A stretch of DNA of 64,000 nt, taken from contig NZ_FOYL01000015.1 in the NCBI RefSeq assembly GCF_900115955.1, forward strand, positions 124,001 to 188,000, written 5' to 3'. This document shows positions 8,057 to 16,402 of the stretch, piece by piece. Position 1 is the stretch's first letter; each line of letters starts with the position of its first letter. This DNA comes from Lentzea waywayandensis (GTDB taxonomy: Bacteria > Actinomycetota > Actinomycetes > Mycobacteriales > Pseudonocardiaceae). The notes under the pieces were generated by a model, which searched no databases, was not told the origin of the DNA, and saw nothing but the letters and a program-made list of their open reading frames with translations. A program made the translations under genes and the position numbers.

Positions 8057-9523
8057 GTGACGGCAACAGCGGAAGACAGGCTCAGGGATCTCGGTTACAC
8101 ATCGGAGTTCAAGCGGGACATGAGTCCCTGGGCGAACTTCTCGCTGGGCTTCACCTACCTCTCCCCCGTGGTCAGCACCTACACGTTGTTCGGCGTCGCC
8201 CTCGCCCTGGGCGGCCCGCCGATGATCTGGAGCTTCGTCGTCGCGGGCGTCGGCCAGTTCCTGGTCGCGCTCATCTTCGGCGAGCTCGTGGCGCAGTACC
8301 CGGTCGCGGGCGGCGTGTACCCCTGGGCACGCCGCCTGTGGGGCAAGCGCTGGGCGTGGATGACCGGCTGGGTCTACATGATCGCCCTGCTGGTCACCAT
8401 CGCGTCCGTCAGTTACGGCGCCGGCCCATATCTGGCAACGCTTCTCGGCTACACGGCCAACGTCGGCAACACGGTGCTGTGCGCGATCGCGATCATCGTG
8501 GTCTCGACGCTCATCAACTACGCCGGCACGAAGGTCTTGAGCTGGGCTGCCATCTTCGGGTTCGCCGCGGAGATCGTCGGCGCGCTCGTGGTCGGCATCT
8601 GGCTGCTCGTCGACAACCGCGTCCACGGCCTGGGCGTGCTGTTCGACAGCTTCGGTGCCGGTGGATCAGGTAGCTACCTGCCCGCGTTCTTCGCGGCGGG
8701 CATCATCGGCCTCTACCAGTACTACGGCTTCGAGGCGTGCGGTGACACGGCGGAAGAGGTCAAGGACCCCGGCCGCGTCATCCCGAAGGCCATGCGCCGC
8801 ACCATCTACATCGGCGGCGCGGCGGCCACGTTCGCGTGCCTGTCGCTGCTGCTGGCGGTGCCGGACTTCGGCAAGGTCATCAGCGGCGAGGACGCCGACC
8901 CGGTCACGAACATCCTGACCAACGCCTTCGGCCCGGTCGGCTACAAGATCGTGATCGGTGTCGTGCTGATCTCGTTCCTGTCCTGCACGATGTCGTTGCA
9001 GGCGGCCGCGTCCCGGCTGACCTACTCCTACGCCCGCGACAAGATGATCTTCGGGCACAAGGCGCTCGCCAAGTTCAACCCGAAGCGCCACATCCCGCCC
9101 TACGCCCTCGCGCTGGCCGGGATCATCCCAGTGATCATCGTGTTCGCGTCGATGCTGTCCACGAACGCGCTGGACAAGATCGTGTCGTTCGCGACGCTCG
9201 GCATCTACCTGGGCTTCCAGATGGTCGTGTTCGCGGCGCTGCGGGCGAGGCTCAAGGGCTGGACGCCGTCCGGCGAGTTCACGCTCGGCCGGTGGGGCCT
9301 GATCGTCAACGTCCTGGCGCTCGCGTACGGCGTCGCGGCGATGGTGAACATGGTCTGGCCGCGCACCCCGGACGGGCCCTGGTACGACAACTACGTCGTG
9401 ATCCTGAGCGGGGCGCTCGTGGTCGGCATCGGCCTGGTCTACATGCTGATCGCCAAGCCGTTCGGCAACTCCGACGCCGCTGCGGGCGACGCCGTGCCAG
9501 CCCTAACCGGTCAGCCGAAGTAG
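8057..9523 (+). CDS. APC-superfamily permease (probable choline/amine uptake)
   Basis: A 488-residue integral membrane protein with about 12 hydrophobic helices (for example FSLGFTYLSPVVSTYTLFGV and IIGLYQYYGFEACGDTAEE). The latter matches the conserved APC helix-6 region of the amino acid/choline transporter branch. GTG 8057 follows the choline dehydrogenase stop directly. As last gene of the bet operon it most likely imports choline or a related quaternary amine. Its 3' end overlaps the convergent regulator by 21 bases. Confidence 0.85.
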   Translation: MTATAEDRLRDLGYTSEFKRDMSPWANFSLGFTYLSPVVSTYTLFGVALALGGPPMIWSFVVAGVGQFLVALIFGELVAQYPVAGGVYPWARRLWGKRWAWMTGWVYMIALLVTIASVSYGAGPYLATLLGYTANVGNTVLCAIAIIVVSTLINYAGTKVLSWAAIFGFAAEIVGALVVGIWLLVDNRVHGLGVLFDSFGAGGSGSYLPAFFAAGIIGLYQYYGFEACGDTAEEVKDPGRVIPKAMRRTIYIGGAAATFACLSLLLAVPDFGKVISGEDADPVTNILTNAFGPVGYKIVIGVVLISFLSCTMSLQAAASRLTYSYARDKMIFGHKALAKFNPKRHIPPYALALAGIIPVIIVFASMLSTNALDKIVSFATLGIYLGFQMVVFAALRARLKGWTPSGEFTLGRWGLIVNVLALAYGVAAMVNMVWPRTPDGPWYDNYVVILSGALVVGIGLVYMLIAKPFGNSDAAAGDAVPALTGQPK

Positions 9524-11050
9524 CCGCAGGGCGAGCTGCACCTCCAGCACGCGGTCCGGCGACTGCCAGTCGCCGAGCAGCGACGTGACCCGGTCGAGCC
9601 GTTGCGTGACCGTGTTGACGTGGAGGTGCAGCTCGGCCTTGGCACGACTCAGGTTCGCGCCGCAGCGGAAGTAGATCTCCAGCGTGTGCACCAGTTCCGT
9701 GCCGCGCTCGGTGTCGTAGTCCAGCACCGGGCCGAGCACCGACCGCACGTAGCCGGACACGTCCGCGCGATCGCCCAGCAGTACGCCGACGAACCCGAGG
9801 TCGTCCATCGTCGCGGCGTCCTTCTCACGGCCCAGCTGCCGCAACGCCTTCAGGCACCGCCGCGCCTCCTCGTAGGCCGCCGCGATGGCCACCGGACCCG
9901 CGACCGGCCCGCAGGCACCCACCGTCGCGTCCAGCGCCTTCGCCACCTCCCGGGCGACGTCCGTGGACCTCGACGGCAACGCCAGCACGACGTCCCGGTC
10001 CCGCGACCCGGCGAGTCCTCTGTGGACCGAGGCGTAATGCGTTGCGCCGGAAAGGTTTCCATCGGCGACCAGCACGACGTGCGGGTCGGACAGCTCGACC
10101 CCCACCCGGCGTGCCCGCGCCAGCAGCCCGGCGGCGTCCCTGCCGTCCAGGATGTCGGTGATCAGCTCGCCGCGGACCTTGTTCTCCGCCTCGGCCACGG
10201 TTCGGCGCAGCAACAACAACAGCGCCGTCACCACCGCCGACCGCTCGAACAACCGCCGGTCGACGTTCGGCAGGTCCGGGCACCCGGTCAGCGCGATGCC
10301 GCCCAGCAGTTCCGAACCCGCCAGCACCGCGCACACCCAGACGTCGTCGAGCAGCACGGCCCGCCCGTTGGCCCGCACCGCCGGCGTCGGCACGGTGTCC
10401 AGCACCTCGACCTGCCCGCCGAGCAACTCCCCCACCGCGGCGGCGACCTCGGCGGAGGAACCGCCGCGCAGCACCAGGTCCGTGAGCCGGTCGTGCGCCT
10501 CCTCGGCCCGTTTCATGGCCTCGTTGTGCGACTGGATCGTCGCGAACAACGACGCCGTGTCGATCGCGATCGCCGCGTGGTCGGCCAGCGACTGCAACAA
10601 CGCGACTTCCTCGGCCGGGAACTCCCGCGAGGTCCGGTCGGCCGCGTACAGCACGCCGATGACCTTCGAGTCGAGCTTCAGCGGCACGCCCAGGATCGCC
10701 GTCAGGCCCTCGTCACGCACCGCCGAGTCGATCGGCCGGGTGTGGTTGAACCGGGCGTCGGCGAAGTAGTCGGAGGTCGCGTACGGCCGTGCGGTCTGCG
10801 CGACCAGCCCGCCCAGGCCCTCTCCGAGCCCGAGCCGGACCTTCTGGAACAACGGGGAGAACGACCCGTCCGTCACCCTCATGTAGGTGCCGGCCGGGTC
10901 GTTCATCGACAGGTACGAGACGTCCGTCCCGAGCAGCGTCCGGGCCCTGCGCACGATCGAGCGGAGAACCGCGTCCGGGTCGCGCATGCCCGCGAGCTCG
11001 GACGCGGTCTCGAACAACGCCGCCAGTTCGGCCTCACGCCGTCGTGTCAC
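9503..11050 (-). CDS. GAF-domain PucR/CdaR-family helix-turn-helix regulator
   Basis: A 515-residue protein. Residues about 10-170 form a GAF sensor domain (AVLRSIVRRARTLLGTDVSYL, then GLTAILGVPLKLDSKVIGVLY). A central GGDEF-like/CdaR region follows, and the C-terminus is the PucR helix-turn-helix (TLEIYFRCGANLSRAKAELH, then LHVNTVTQRLDRVTSLLG). Such proteins activate purine, amine or sugar-acid catabolism. GTG 11050 overlaps the stop of the upstream MFS gene by four bases, so SDR-MFS-regulator form one minus-strand operon. The effector is unknown. Confidence 0.87.
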   Translation of the reverse strand: MTRRREAELAALFETASELAGMRDPDAVLRSIVRRARTLLGTDVSYLSMNDPAGTYMRVTDGSFSPLFQKVRLGLGEGLGGLVAQTARPYATSDYFADARFNHTRPIDSAVRDEGLTAILGVPLKLDSKVIGVLYAADRTSREFPAEEVALLQSLADHAAIAIDTASLFATIQSHNEAMKRAEEAHDRLTDLVLRGGSSAEVAAAVGELLGGQVEVLDTVPTPAVRANGRAVLLDDVWVCAVLAGSELLGGIALTGCPDLPNVDRRLFERSAVVTALLLLLRRTVAEAENKVRGELITDILDGRDAAGLLARARRVGVELSDPHVVLVADGNLSGATHYASVHRGLAGSRDRDVVLALPSRSTDVAREVAKALDATVGACGPVAGPVAIAAAYEEARRCLKALRQLGREKDAATMDDLGFVGVLLGDRADVSGYVRSVLGPVLDYDTERGTELVHTLEIYFRCGANLSRAKAELHLHVNTVTQRLDRVTSLLGDWQSPDRVLEVQLALRLLRLTG

Positions 11051-12339
11051 ACCCCAACCCTGTCACGATCCTCCAGATCCGCACCACGGGTCTCCCGGGA
11101 CAACAGGATCGCGACCACCGTGATCACGCACGTGATCACCACGTAGATCGAGATGGGGAACGAGCTTCCGTACGCCTTCAGCAGCGCCGTCGCGATCAAC
11201 GGTGCGAGCGCGCCCGCCGCGATCGACGCCAGCTGGTAGCCGATCGACGCGCCGGAGTACCGCACCCGCGTCCCGAACAGCTCCGAGAAGAACGCCGCCT
11301 GCGGTCCGTACATCGCACCGTGCAGCACGAGTCCGACCGTCGCCGCCACCGTGATCAGCACCGGGTCCTTGGTGTCGAGCATCGGGAAGAACACGAAGAT
11401 CCACACGCCGATGCCGACCGCGCCGATGAGGTAGATCGACCGCCGCCCGAACTTGTCCGACAGATGGCCCCAGATCGGGATCGCGACCAGGTGCGCCGCC
11501 GACGCGATCAGCACGGCGTTGAGCCCCACCGACTTCGACAGCCCGAGCCCGGTCGTCAGGTACACCAGGATGAACGCGGTGATCACGTAGTACGACACGT
11601 TCTCGGCGAACCTGGCGCCCATCGCGATCAGCACCTCGCGCCAGTTGTGCTTGAGCAGCACGAGCACCGGCGCCTTCTCCTGCACGGGCTCCTTCGCGCG
11701 CTTCTCCTGCGCCGCCAGGAAGATCGGCGACTCGGACACCGTCAGCCGGATCCACAGCCCGATCACCACGAGCACGCCGGAGAGCAGGAACGGGATCCGC
11801 CAGCCCCACGCGAGGAAGTCCTCGTCCGACTGCACCGCCGCGAGGATCGCCAGCACGGCCGTCGCCAGCAGGTTTCCGCACGGCACACCGGCCTGCGGCC
11901 ACGACGCCCAGAACCCGCGCCGTTTCGTGTCACCGTGCTCGGAGACGATCAGCACGGCCCCGCCCCACTCGCCACCGAGCGCGAAGCCCTGCACCAGCCG
12001 CAGCAGTGTGAGCAGGATCGGCGCCAGGATGCCCACCGACGCGTAGGTCGGCAGCACACCCATCAGCATCGTCGCGCCGCCCATCAGCAGCAACGACAGC
12101 ACCAGCAACTTCTTGCGCCCCAACCGGTCCCCGAAGTGGCCGAAGACCACGCCGCCCAACGGCCGCGCGAGGAAACCGATCGCGTACGTCGTGAACGCGA
12201 GCAGCGTGCCGTTCAACGGATCCGCGGTCGGGAAGAAGAGCTTGTTGAACACCAGGGCGGCTGCCGAGCCGTAGAGGAAGAAGTCGTACCACTCGACAGT
12301 TGTTCCGATGAGCGATGCGCCTACCACTTTTTTGATCAT
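11047..12339 (-). CDS. MHS-family MFS transporter (proline/betaine/organic-acid symporter type)
   Basis: A 430-residue major facilitator protein of the metabolite:H+ symporter group. The signature TVEWYDFFLYGSAAALVFNKLFF at the N-terminus and GHFGDRLGRKK between helices 2 and 3 are diagnostic. ATG 12339 is chosen because GAGGAG precedes it; that Shine-Dalgarno sequence overlaps the end of the SDR gene. It would import a small carboxylate or betaine. Lying between an SDR dehydrogenase and a PucR-like regulator, it probably feeds substrate to the dehydrogenase. Confidence 0.88.
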   Translation of the reverse strand: MIKKVVGASLIGTTVEWYDFFLYGSAAALVFNKLFFPTADPLNGTLLAFTTYAIGFLARPLGGVVFGHFGDRLGRKKLLVLSLLLMGGATMLMGVLPTYASVGILAPILLTLLRLVQGFALGGEWGGAVLIVSEHGDTKRRGFWASWPQAGVPCGNLLATAVLAILAAVQSDEDFLAWGWRIPFLLSGVLVVIGLWIRLTVSESPIFLAAQEKRAKEPVQEKAPVLVLLKHNWREVLIAMGARFAENVSYYVITAFILVYLTTGLGLSKSVGLNAVLIASAAHLVAIPIWGHLSDKFGRRSIYLIGAVGIGVWIFVFFPMLDTKDPVLITVAATVGLVLHGAMYGPQAAFFSELFGTRVRYSGASIGYQLASIAAGALAPLIATALLKAYGSSFPISIYVVITCVITVVAILLSRETRGADLEDRDRVGV

Positions 12340-12349
12340 CGACAACTCC

Positions 12350-13081
12350 TCATTGAGCTGACCAGCCGCCATCGACGGCCAACGACGTACCGGTGACAAA
12401 ACTGTTGTCGCACAACCACAGCACCGCCGACGCGACCTCGGAAGGCTCCATCATCCGTTTGACTGCGCTGCGCTGGAGGAAAATCTTCTCGGGCACTTCC
12501 GACTCGGGAATCCCGTGTGCTCTCGCCTGGTCCGCGATCTGCTTCTCCACCAACGGGGTCCGCACATATCCGGGGGCCACGCAGTTGGACGTCACGCCGT
12601 GCGGCGCGCCTTCCAGCGCGGCGACCTTGGAGAACCCCTCCAGGCCGTGTTTCGCCGCGGTGTAGGCGGATTTGAAGGCGGAAGCGCGAATGCCGTGCAC
12701 GCTGGTGATGTGGACCAACCGGCCCCAGCCGCGCGCGTACATGTGCGGCAGCACGTGCTTGGTGAGCCGGAACGCCGCCCCCAGCATCAGCTCGACCATC
12801 GCCGAGAAGCGCTCGGCGGGGAACTCGTGGATGGGCGCGACGTGCTGCACGCCGGCGTTGTTGACGAGGATGTCGATCTCGGCGGGCAAGGCGTCGACCG
12901 GGTCCATCAGGTCGAGCACGTGACCGGCACCGCCGAGTTCCTCGGCGAGTACCAGGACCTTCGGATCTCGATCCACCAGATGGACTTCGGCGCCGGCGGT
13001 GGCCAGTGCGCGAGCGCAGGCCAGGCCGATGCCGCTCGCGGCTCCGGTGACCAGCGCGCTGTGACCCGTGACACTCGACAT
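12350..13081 (-). CDS. 3-hydroxybutyrate dehydrogenase-like short-chain dehydrogenase
   Basis: A 243-residue classical SDR. It has the cofactor loop TGAASGIG, NNAG at residues about 73-76, and the catalytic set Ser-Tyr-Lys in ITSVHGIRASAFKSAYTAAKH. The segment NNAGVQHVAPIHEFP and the VEKQIADQARAHGIPE helix closely resemble D-3-hydroxybutyrate dehydrogenase. It would interconvert 3-hydroxybutyrate and acetoacetate with NAD(H). It is the first gene of a three-gene minus-strand operon with the MHS transporter and PucR-like regulator, suggesting uptake and oxidation of a hydroxy acid such as 3-hydroxybutyrate or a carnitine breakdown product (inference). Confidence 0.85.
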   Translation of the reverse strand: MSSVTGHSALVTGAASGIGLACARALATAGAEVHLVDRDPKVLVLAEELGGAGHVLDLMDPVDALPAEIDILVNNAGVQHVAPIHEFPAERFSAMVELMLGAAFRLTKHVLPHMYARGWGRLVHITSVHGIRASAFKSAYTAAKHGLEGFSKVAALEGAPHGVTSNCVAPGYVRTPLVEKQIADQARAHGIPESEVPEKIFLQRSAVKRMMEPSEVASAVLWLCDNSFVTGTSLAVDGGWSAQ

Positions 13082-13117
13082 GCCTGGAAACGGTAGGCGT
13101 CACACGGCGTGATCAAC

Positions 13118-13134
13118 ATGTGGCGAGCCCACAT
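13118..13134. promoter_or_regulatory. ATGTGG-n5-CCACAT dyad upstream of the SDR operon
   Basis: Perfect 6-bp arms ATGTGG (13118-13123) and CCACAT (13129-13134) lie 37 bases upstream of the SDR start. It is a candidate operator for a regulator of the SDR-MFS-PucR operon. Confidence 0.45.
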
Positions 13135-13264
13135 AACGCCTGGTCACGAGGTGGCTTTAGCCAACATTTAGCGTCTCGGACGCATATCTGGCCAGAAGAT
13201 CGGGTATAGAGGCGTAAGCTCCCGTCACCTGAACGGGGGAAGATCCGCAAGAGGGGGCTACACC

Positions 13265-13372
13265 ATGTCAACAACGCCTATTTACGACGACCTCCTGCGC
13301 GAGCTCGACGAGATCGCACAGGAGGCCGGTTTGACCAGCTCGGAGCCCACTCCCGAGCCCGTCAAGTCGTAG
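13265..13372 (+). CDS. 35-residue acidic hypothetical peptide
   Basis: ATG 13265 is preceded by GAGGGGG (13251-13257) at 7-base spacing, a strong ribosome-binding site. The peptide begins MSTTPIYDDLLRELDE, likely forms one amphipathic acidic helix, and ends in a Pro/Glu/Ser-rich tail. There is no signal peptide or membrane segment. It ends 9 bases before the convergent LCP stop. A TATAGA box at 13205-13210 could be a -10 element. I do not recognise a family; the strong initiation site makes it more than a chance frame. Confidence 0.6.
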   Translation: MSTTPIYDDLLRELDEIAQEAGLTSSEPTPEPVKS

Positions 13373-13381
13373 GGGGAACCA

Positions 13382-14401
13382 CTACTTCGGAGGGGCGATC
13401 AGCTCGGCGGGCACCGGCTGGTCCTTGCTGATCAGGTCGAACAGCTCGGACGCCTTCTCCTTGTTCCACTGCACGACCGAACCCGCACCGGGCACCGTCG
13501 GCGTGCCGCCGACCGGCACCGTCCCGCTCGTCGCCTCGCTCATGTTGAGCGCGACGCTGGCGAGGTGCCACACGTGGTCGTTCTCGTTGACCGACACCGC
13601 TCCGGACGCCGCGTTCATCAGCGGGATGACGCGGAACGGGTTCGCGAGCGTCGCCGGGCTCTTCACCTTCTCGAAGAGCGCCGACAGGAACTTGCGCTGG
13701 TTCTGCACGCGCTGCAGGTCGGCGGTCGCGAAGGCACGGGTCCGCACGAACCCGAGCGCCTGCGGTCCGTCGAGCTCCTGGCAGCCCGCGGGCAGGTCGA
13801 TGCCGGCCAGCGGGTCCTTGATCGGCTCGTCGAGGCAGATGTCGACGCCACCGACCGCGTCGACCATGTCGGAGAACCCGCCGAAGCCGATCTCCATGTA
13901 GTGGTCGATCCGCACGCCGGTCGCACCCTCGACGGTCTGCACGAGCATCTGCGGCCCGCCGAACGCGTACGCCGCGTTGACCTTGTTGCGGCCGTTCTCC
14001 GGGATCGCGACGTAGGAGTCACGCGGAATCGACAGCAACACCGGCTTGGCGGCGCTGTTGTCCGGCAGGTGCAGCATCATGATGGTGTCGGTCCGCCGTC
14101 CGGCGGCGTCACCGGTGGCGAGCGCGTCCTTCTGCTCCTGCGTCAGGCCTTCCCGGGCGTCCGATCCGACGAGCAGCCAGGTGGTGCCCGGCGTCTCGGC
14201 AGGACGGCCCTCGTAGTCCGGCAGCGCGTTGATCCGCGTCAGCGTCGAGTCGACGTAGAACCCGAACCCGACGGCACCCAGAACCAGGACGAGCAGCAGC
14301 ACCAGAATGACGCGTCCTGGACGCCTCTTCTTCTTCATCGGCCGCTGCGGCGGCATGGGACGCCGCGGCTGCTGGTAGCCGTGGTGATACCCAGCGCTCA
14401 T
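13382..14401 (-). CDS. LytR-CpsA-Psr (LCP) family cell-wall glycopolymer ligase
   Basis: A 339-residue membrane-anchored protein. A basic cytoplasmic N-terminus (PMKKKRRPGR) is followed by one transmembrane helix (VILVLLLVLVLGAVGFGFYV) and the extracellular LCP domain. Conserved residues include the SDAREG region, RRTDTIMMLH, SIPRDSYVAIP and GPQALGFVRTR, with the arginines and aspartates that bind the polyprenyl pyrophosphate substrate. The family attaches arabinogalactan, teichoic acid or similar polymers to peptidoglycan. Length is normal. A GGGACG/CGTCCC hairpin separates it from the upstream gene. Confidence 0.92.
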   Translation of the reverse strand: MSAGYHHGYQQPRRPMPPQRPMKKKRRPGRVILVLLLVLVLGAVGFGFYVDSTLTRINALPDYEGRPAETPGTTWLLVGSDAREGLTQEQKDALATGDAAGRRTDTIMMLHLPDNSAAKPVLLSIPRDSYVAIPENGRNKVNAAYAFGGPQMLVQTVEGATGVRIDHYMEIGFGGFSDMVDAVGGVDICLDEPIKDPLAGIDLPAGCQELDGPQALGFVRTRAFATADLQRVQNQRKFLSALFEKVKSPATLANPFRVIPLMNAASGAVSVNENDHVWHLASVALNMSEATSGTVPVGGTPTVPGAGSVVQWNKEKASELFDLISKDQPVPAELIAPPK

Positions 14402-14442
14402 GTGTCGCCAACCCCGATCGCATCAGTTTCGCTTTGCAACTA

Positions 14443-14459
14443 GGGACGCCGTTCGTCCC
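14443..14459 (-). terminator. Short GC hairpin between DUF3037 and LCP genes
   Basis: GGGACG (14443-14448) and CGTCCC (14454-14459) form a 6-bp stem with a 5-base loop, 19 bases after the DUF3037 stop. There is no T-run; it is a weak terminator candidate. Confidence 0.35.
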
Positions 14460-14477
14460 CTTAGGTTGCGAGGAAAC

Positions 14478-14864
14478 CTACCTGGGTGGCAGCACCAACG
14501 CCTCGAAAAGGCGGTTCACCTCGGCGGACGGGTCGTCGGTCCAGCCCGTATGCGCTGGTGACGTCTGCACGATCGTGCTGCGGGGCGCGGTGAGCCAGCG
14601 GAAGCGCTGCCCGACGGTCGTCTTGCTGACCGGACCGGCCTCGGCGGTGCCGTCGCACGAGTTCGTGAGGTGCTTCAGCGACGACTCGAGCATCTCGACG
14701 TCGAGGTGCGGGTCCAGCACCCGCAGCCGCTCACCGTCCACATAGGTCTTCGCACACAGGAATCCCAGCGGCGCGCAGTAGACGATGACGCCGACGTTCA
14801 TGAACTCGCCCCGCTCCTGCCGCGGCACCGCCCGCAGCAGCGCGTACTCAAACACGTGCGGCAC
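14478..14864 (-). CDS. DUF3037-family protein
   Basis: A 128-residue soluble protein. FEYALLRAVPRQERGEFMNVGVIVYC is the typical DUF3037 N-terminus. Function is unknown. GTG 14864 lies inside the end of the upstream HipA-like kinase gene (17-base overlap), so the two are translationally coupled. The HipA-like/DUF3037 pairing is recurrent in bacteria (family knowledge, not checked here). Confidence 0.85.
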   Translation of the reverse strand: MPHVFEYALLRAVPRQERGEFMNVGVIVYCAPLGFLCAKTYVDGERLRVLDPHLDVEMLESSLKHLTNSCDGTAEAGPVSKTTVGQRFRWLTAPRSTIVQTSPAHTGWTDDPSAEVNRLFEALVLPPR

Positions 14865-15615
14865 GCGCGGCCTCCAGCGAGTCGACCCAGCCGCGGTTGG
14901 CCAAGCGGTAGGTGAAGAAGTCCTTGTAGCGCTGCCGGAGTTCGACCGGATCGCCCTCCATCCACTCGTCGGGAACGAGCGCGAGCACCTCGTCGAGCAG
15001 CTCCGGCGTGACCTTCGCGGCCAGCTCGCCGTCCACTTCGGACAGTGAACCGGCGTTCGGCAGCATCGCGTGGTCCGACGAGTCGTACCGGTAGTCCTTG
15101 GTGGCCGGTCGTTCCTCGCTCCACGAGTAGTGGAAGTACAACGCGGCGCCGTGGTCGATCAACCACGGTTCGCGGTGCCACAACAGCATGTTCGGGTTGC
15201 GCCAGCTGCGGTCCACGTTGAGCACCAGCGCGTCGAACCACAGCAGCCTCGTCGCGAGCTCGGCACCGGGGTCGCGCACGATCGGGTTGAAGTCGAACGA
15301 GCCGGGCAGGTAGTCGAGCCCGAGGTTGAGGCCGCCACTGGCCCGCAGCAGTTCCTGGACCTCCTGGTCTGGTTCCGCGCGCGCCAGCTCAGGGTCGAGG
15401 TCCACCAGGACGATCTCGGGTATCCGGAAGCCCAGCCGCCGTGCGAGCTCGCCGACGACGATCTCGGCGACCAGGACCTTCACGCCCTGTCCCGCACCTC
15501 GGAACTTCACCACGTACATACCCAGGTCGTCGGCCTCGACCAGCCCCGGCATCGATCCGCCCTCGCGGAACGGCGTCACATAGCGGGTGGCCGTGACCTC
15601 CCTCAGAAGACTCAC
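14848..15615 (-). CDS. HipA-like kinase-fold protein
   Basis: A 255-residue HipA-family kinase-like domain. The lysine-bearing MYVVKFRGAGQGVKVLVAEIVVGEL segment, the catalytic-loop equivalent LNVDRSWRNPNMLL (Asp...Asn) and the metal-binding LIDHG are all present. The full HipA N-terminal domain is absent, so this is the short stand-alone version. GTG 15615 is the only reasonable start; the frame extends upstream but into an unrelated gene. It overlaps the DUF3037 gene and follows the SRPBCC gene by 10 bases. Substrate is unknown. Confidence 0.8.
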   Translation of the reverse strand: MSLLREVTATRYVTPFREGGSMPGLVEADDLGMYVVKFRGAGQGVKVLVAEIVVGELARRLGFRIPEIVLVDLDPELARAEPDQEVQELLRASGGLNLGLDYLPGSFDFNPIVRDPGAELATRLLWFDALVLNVDRSWRNPNMLLWHREPWLIDHGAALYFHYSWSEERPATKDYRYDSSDHAMLPNAGSLSEVDGELAAKVTPELLDEVLALVPDEWMEGDPVELRQRYKDFFTYRLANRGWVDSLEAARAARV

Positions 15616-15625
15616 CCGCGCATGA

Positions 15626-16081
15626 TCACACGAACGCCTGTCCGAAGCCGAGCAGAATAGCGCCCCAGCCACCTTCCCCGGAGACGCCTTCGCGGACGCG
15701 GTCCGGCTTGGTGAAGTGCCGTTCGAACGCGCTGTGCACCAGCTCAACACGGGTACCGGAGCCCTCGGGGGTGAAGGTGATCTCCACCGTGGAGGCCCGC
15801 GCCGGGTCCGGGTCGTAATCCCAGTCACCGTCGAGGTGCCAGGCGAGCAGCAGCCGTGACGGCGGCTCCCAGGCCTGGACCGAACCCCACTCGCACTCGG
15901 CGCCGTCCATGCCGATCTCGTACCAGCGCCCGCCCTCACGCGGCTCCACGACGACGTCCTTCAAGGCCGCCTCGCCGATGTGGTGCGCGGACGGCCACCA
16001 CGTCACGAACTTCTCCGTGAACACCTTGAAGGCGTGGTCCGCCGAAGCGTTGACCAGCACGGATCTCCTGACCTCTGTCAT
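15626..16081 (-). CDS. SRPBCC/AHSA1-domain protein
   Basis: A 151-residue helix-grip (START-like) protein: RRSVLVNASADHAFKVFTEK at the N-terminus, WWPSAHHIG, and a C-terminal FGQAFV helix. Such proteins bind hydrophobic ligands. The start ATG 16081 overlaps the stop of the ArsR gene by four bases; ArsR-SRPBCC is a very common actinobacterial pair in which ArsR autoregulates both. Confidence 0.88.
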   Translation of the reverse strand: MTEVRRSVLVNASADHAFKVFTEKFVTWWPSAHHIGEAALKDVVVEPREGGRWYEIGMDGAECEWGSVQAWEPPSRLLLAWHLDGDWDYDPDPARASTVEITFTPEGSGTRVELVHSAFERHFTKPDRVREGVSGEGGWGAILLGFGQAFV

Positions 16082-16380
16082 GTCTCCTCCACCACCGCAG
16101 CGAAGTTCGCGAGTGCCTGACCCCAGACGTCGTCGAGGTAGTCGCGCATCGCGGCCACCCCCACGTGGTCGACGGAGTACCTCCGCCGGGTGCCCTGGGC
16201 CTCGACGCGGACCAGCCGTGCCTGCTTGAGCACCTTGAGGTGCTGCGACACGGCCGGCCGCGACACGGGCAGCTCGGCGGCGATCTCCCCCACCGCCCGC
16301 GGCCCGGCCACGAGCAGCGTGAAGATCTCGCGGCGGGTCGGGTCGCCGAGCGCCGCGAACGCCGTTTGGTAAGTCTCCAC
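16078..16380 (-). CDS. ArsR-family winged-helix repressor
   Basis: A 100-residue ArsR-type regulator: ALGDPTRREIFTLLVAGPRAVGEIAAELPVSRPAVSQHLKVL is the winged-helix core. It lacks the cysteine metal-binding motifs of ArsR/SmtB, so it is likely a non-metal sensor. GTG 16380 lies just 4 bases from a perfect 7-bp inverted repeat. It is coupled to the SRPBCC gene. Confidence 0.9.
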   Translation of the reverse strand: METYQTAFAALGDPTRREIFTLLVAGPRAVGEIAAELPVSRPAVSQHLKVLKQARLVRVEAQGTRRRYSVDHVGVAAMRDYLDDVWGQALANFAAVVEET

Positions 16381-16402
16381 GAACGGTAAGTCTGAACTTA
16401 CC
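16368..16402. promoter_or_regulatory. ArsR operator: GGTAAGT-CTGA-ACTTACC plus a direct repeat
   Basis: GGTAAGT (16385-16391) and ACTTACC (16396-16402) form a perfect 7-bp dyad with a 4-base spacer. GGTAAGTCT recurs at 16368-16376, inside the first codons of the ArsR gene and 17 bases from the other copy. The dyad also contains the TAA stop of the next minus-strand gene. Confidence 0.7.
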
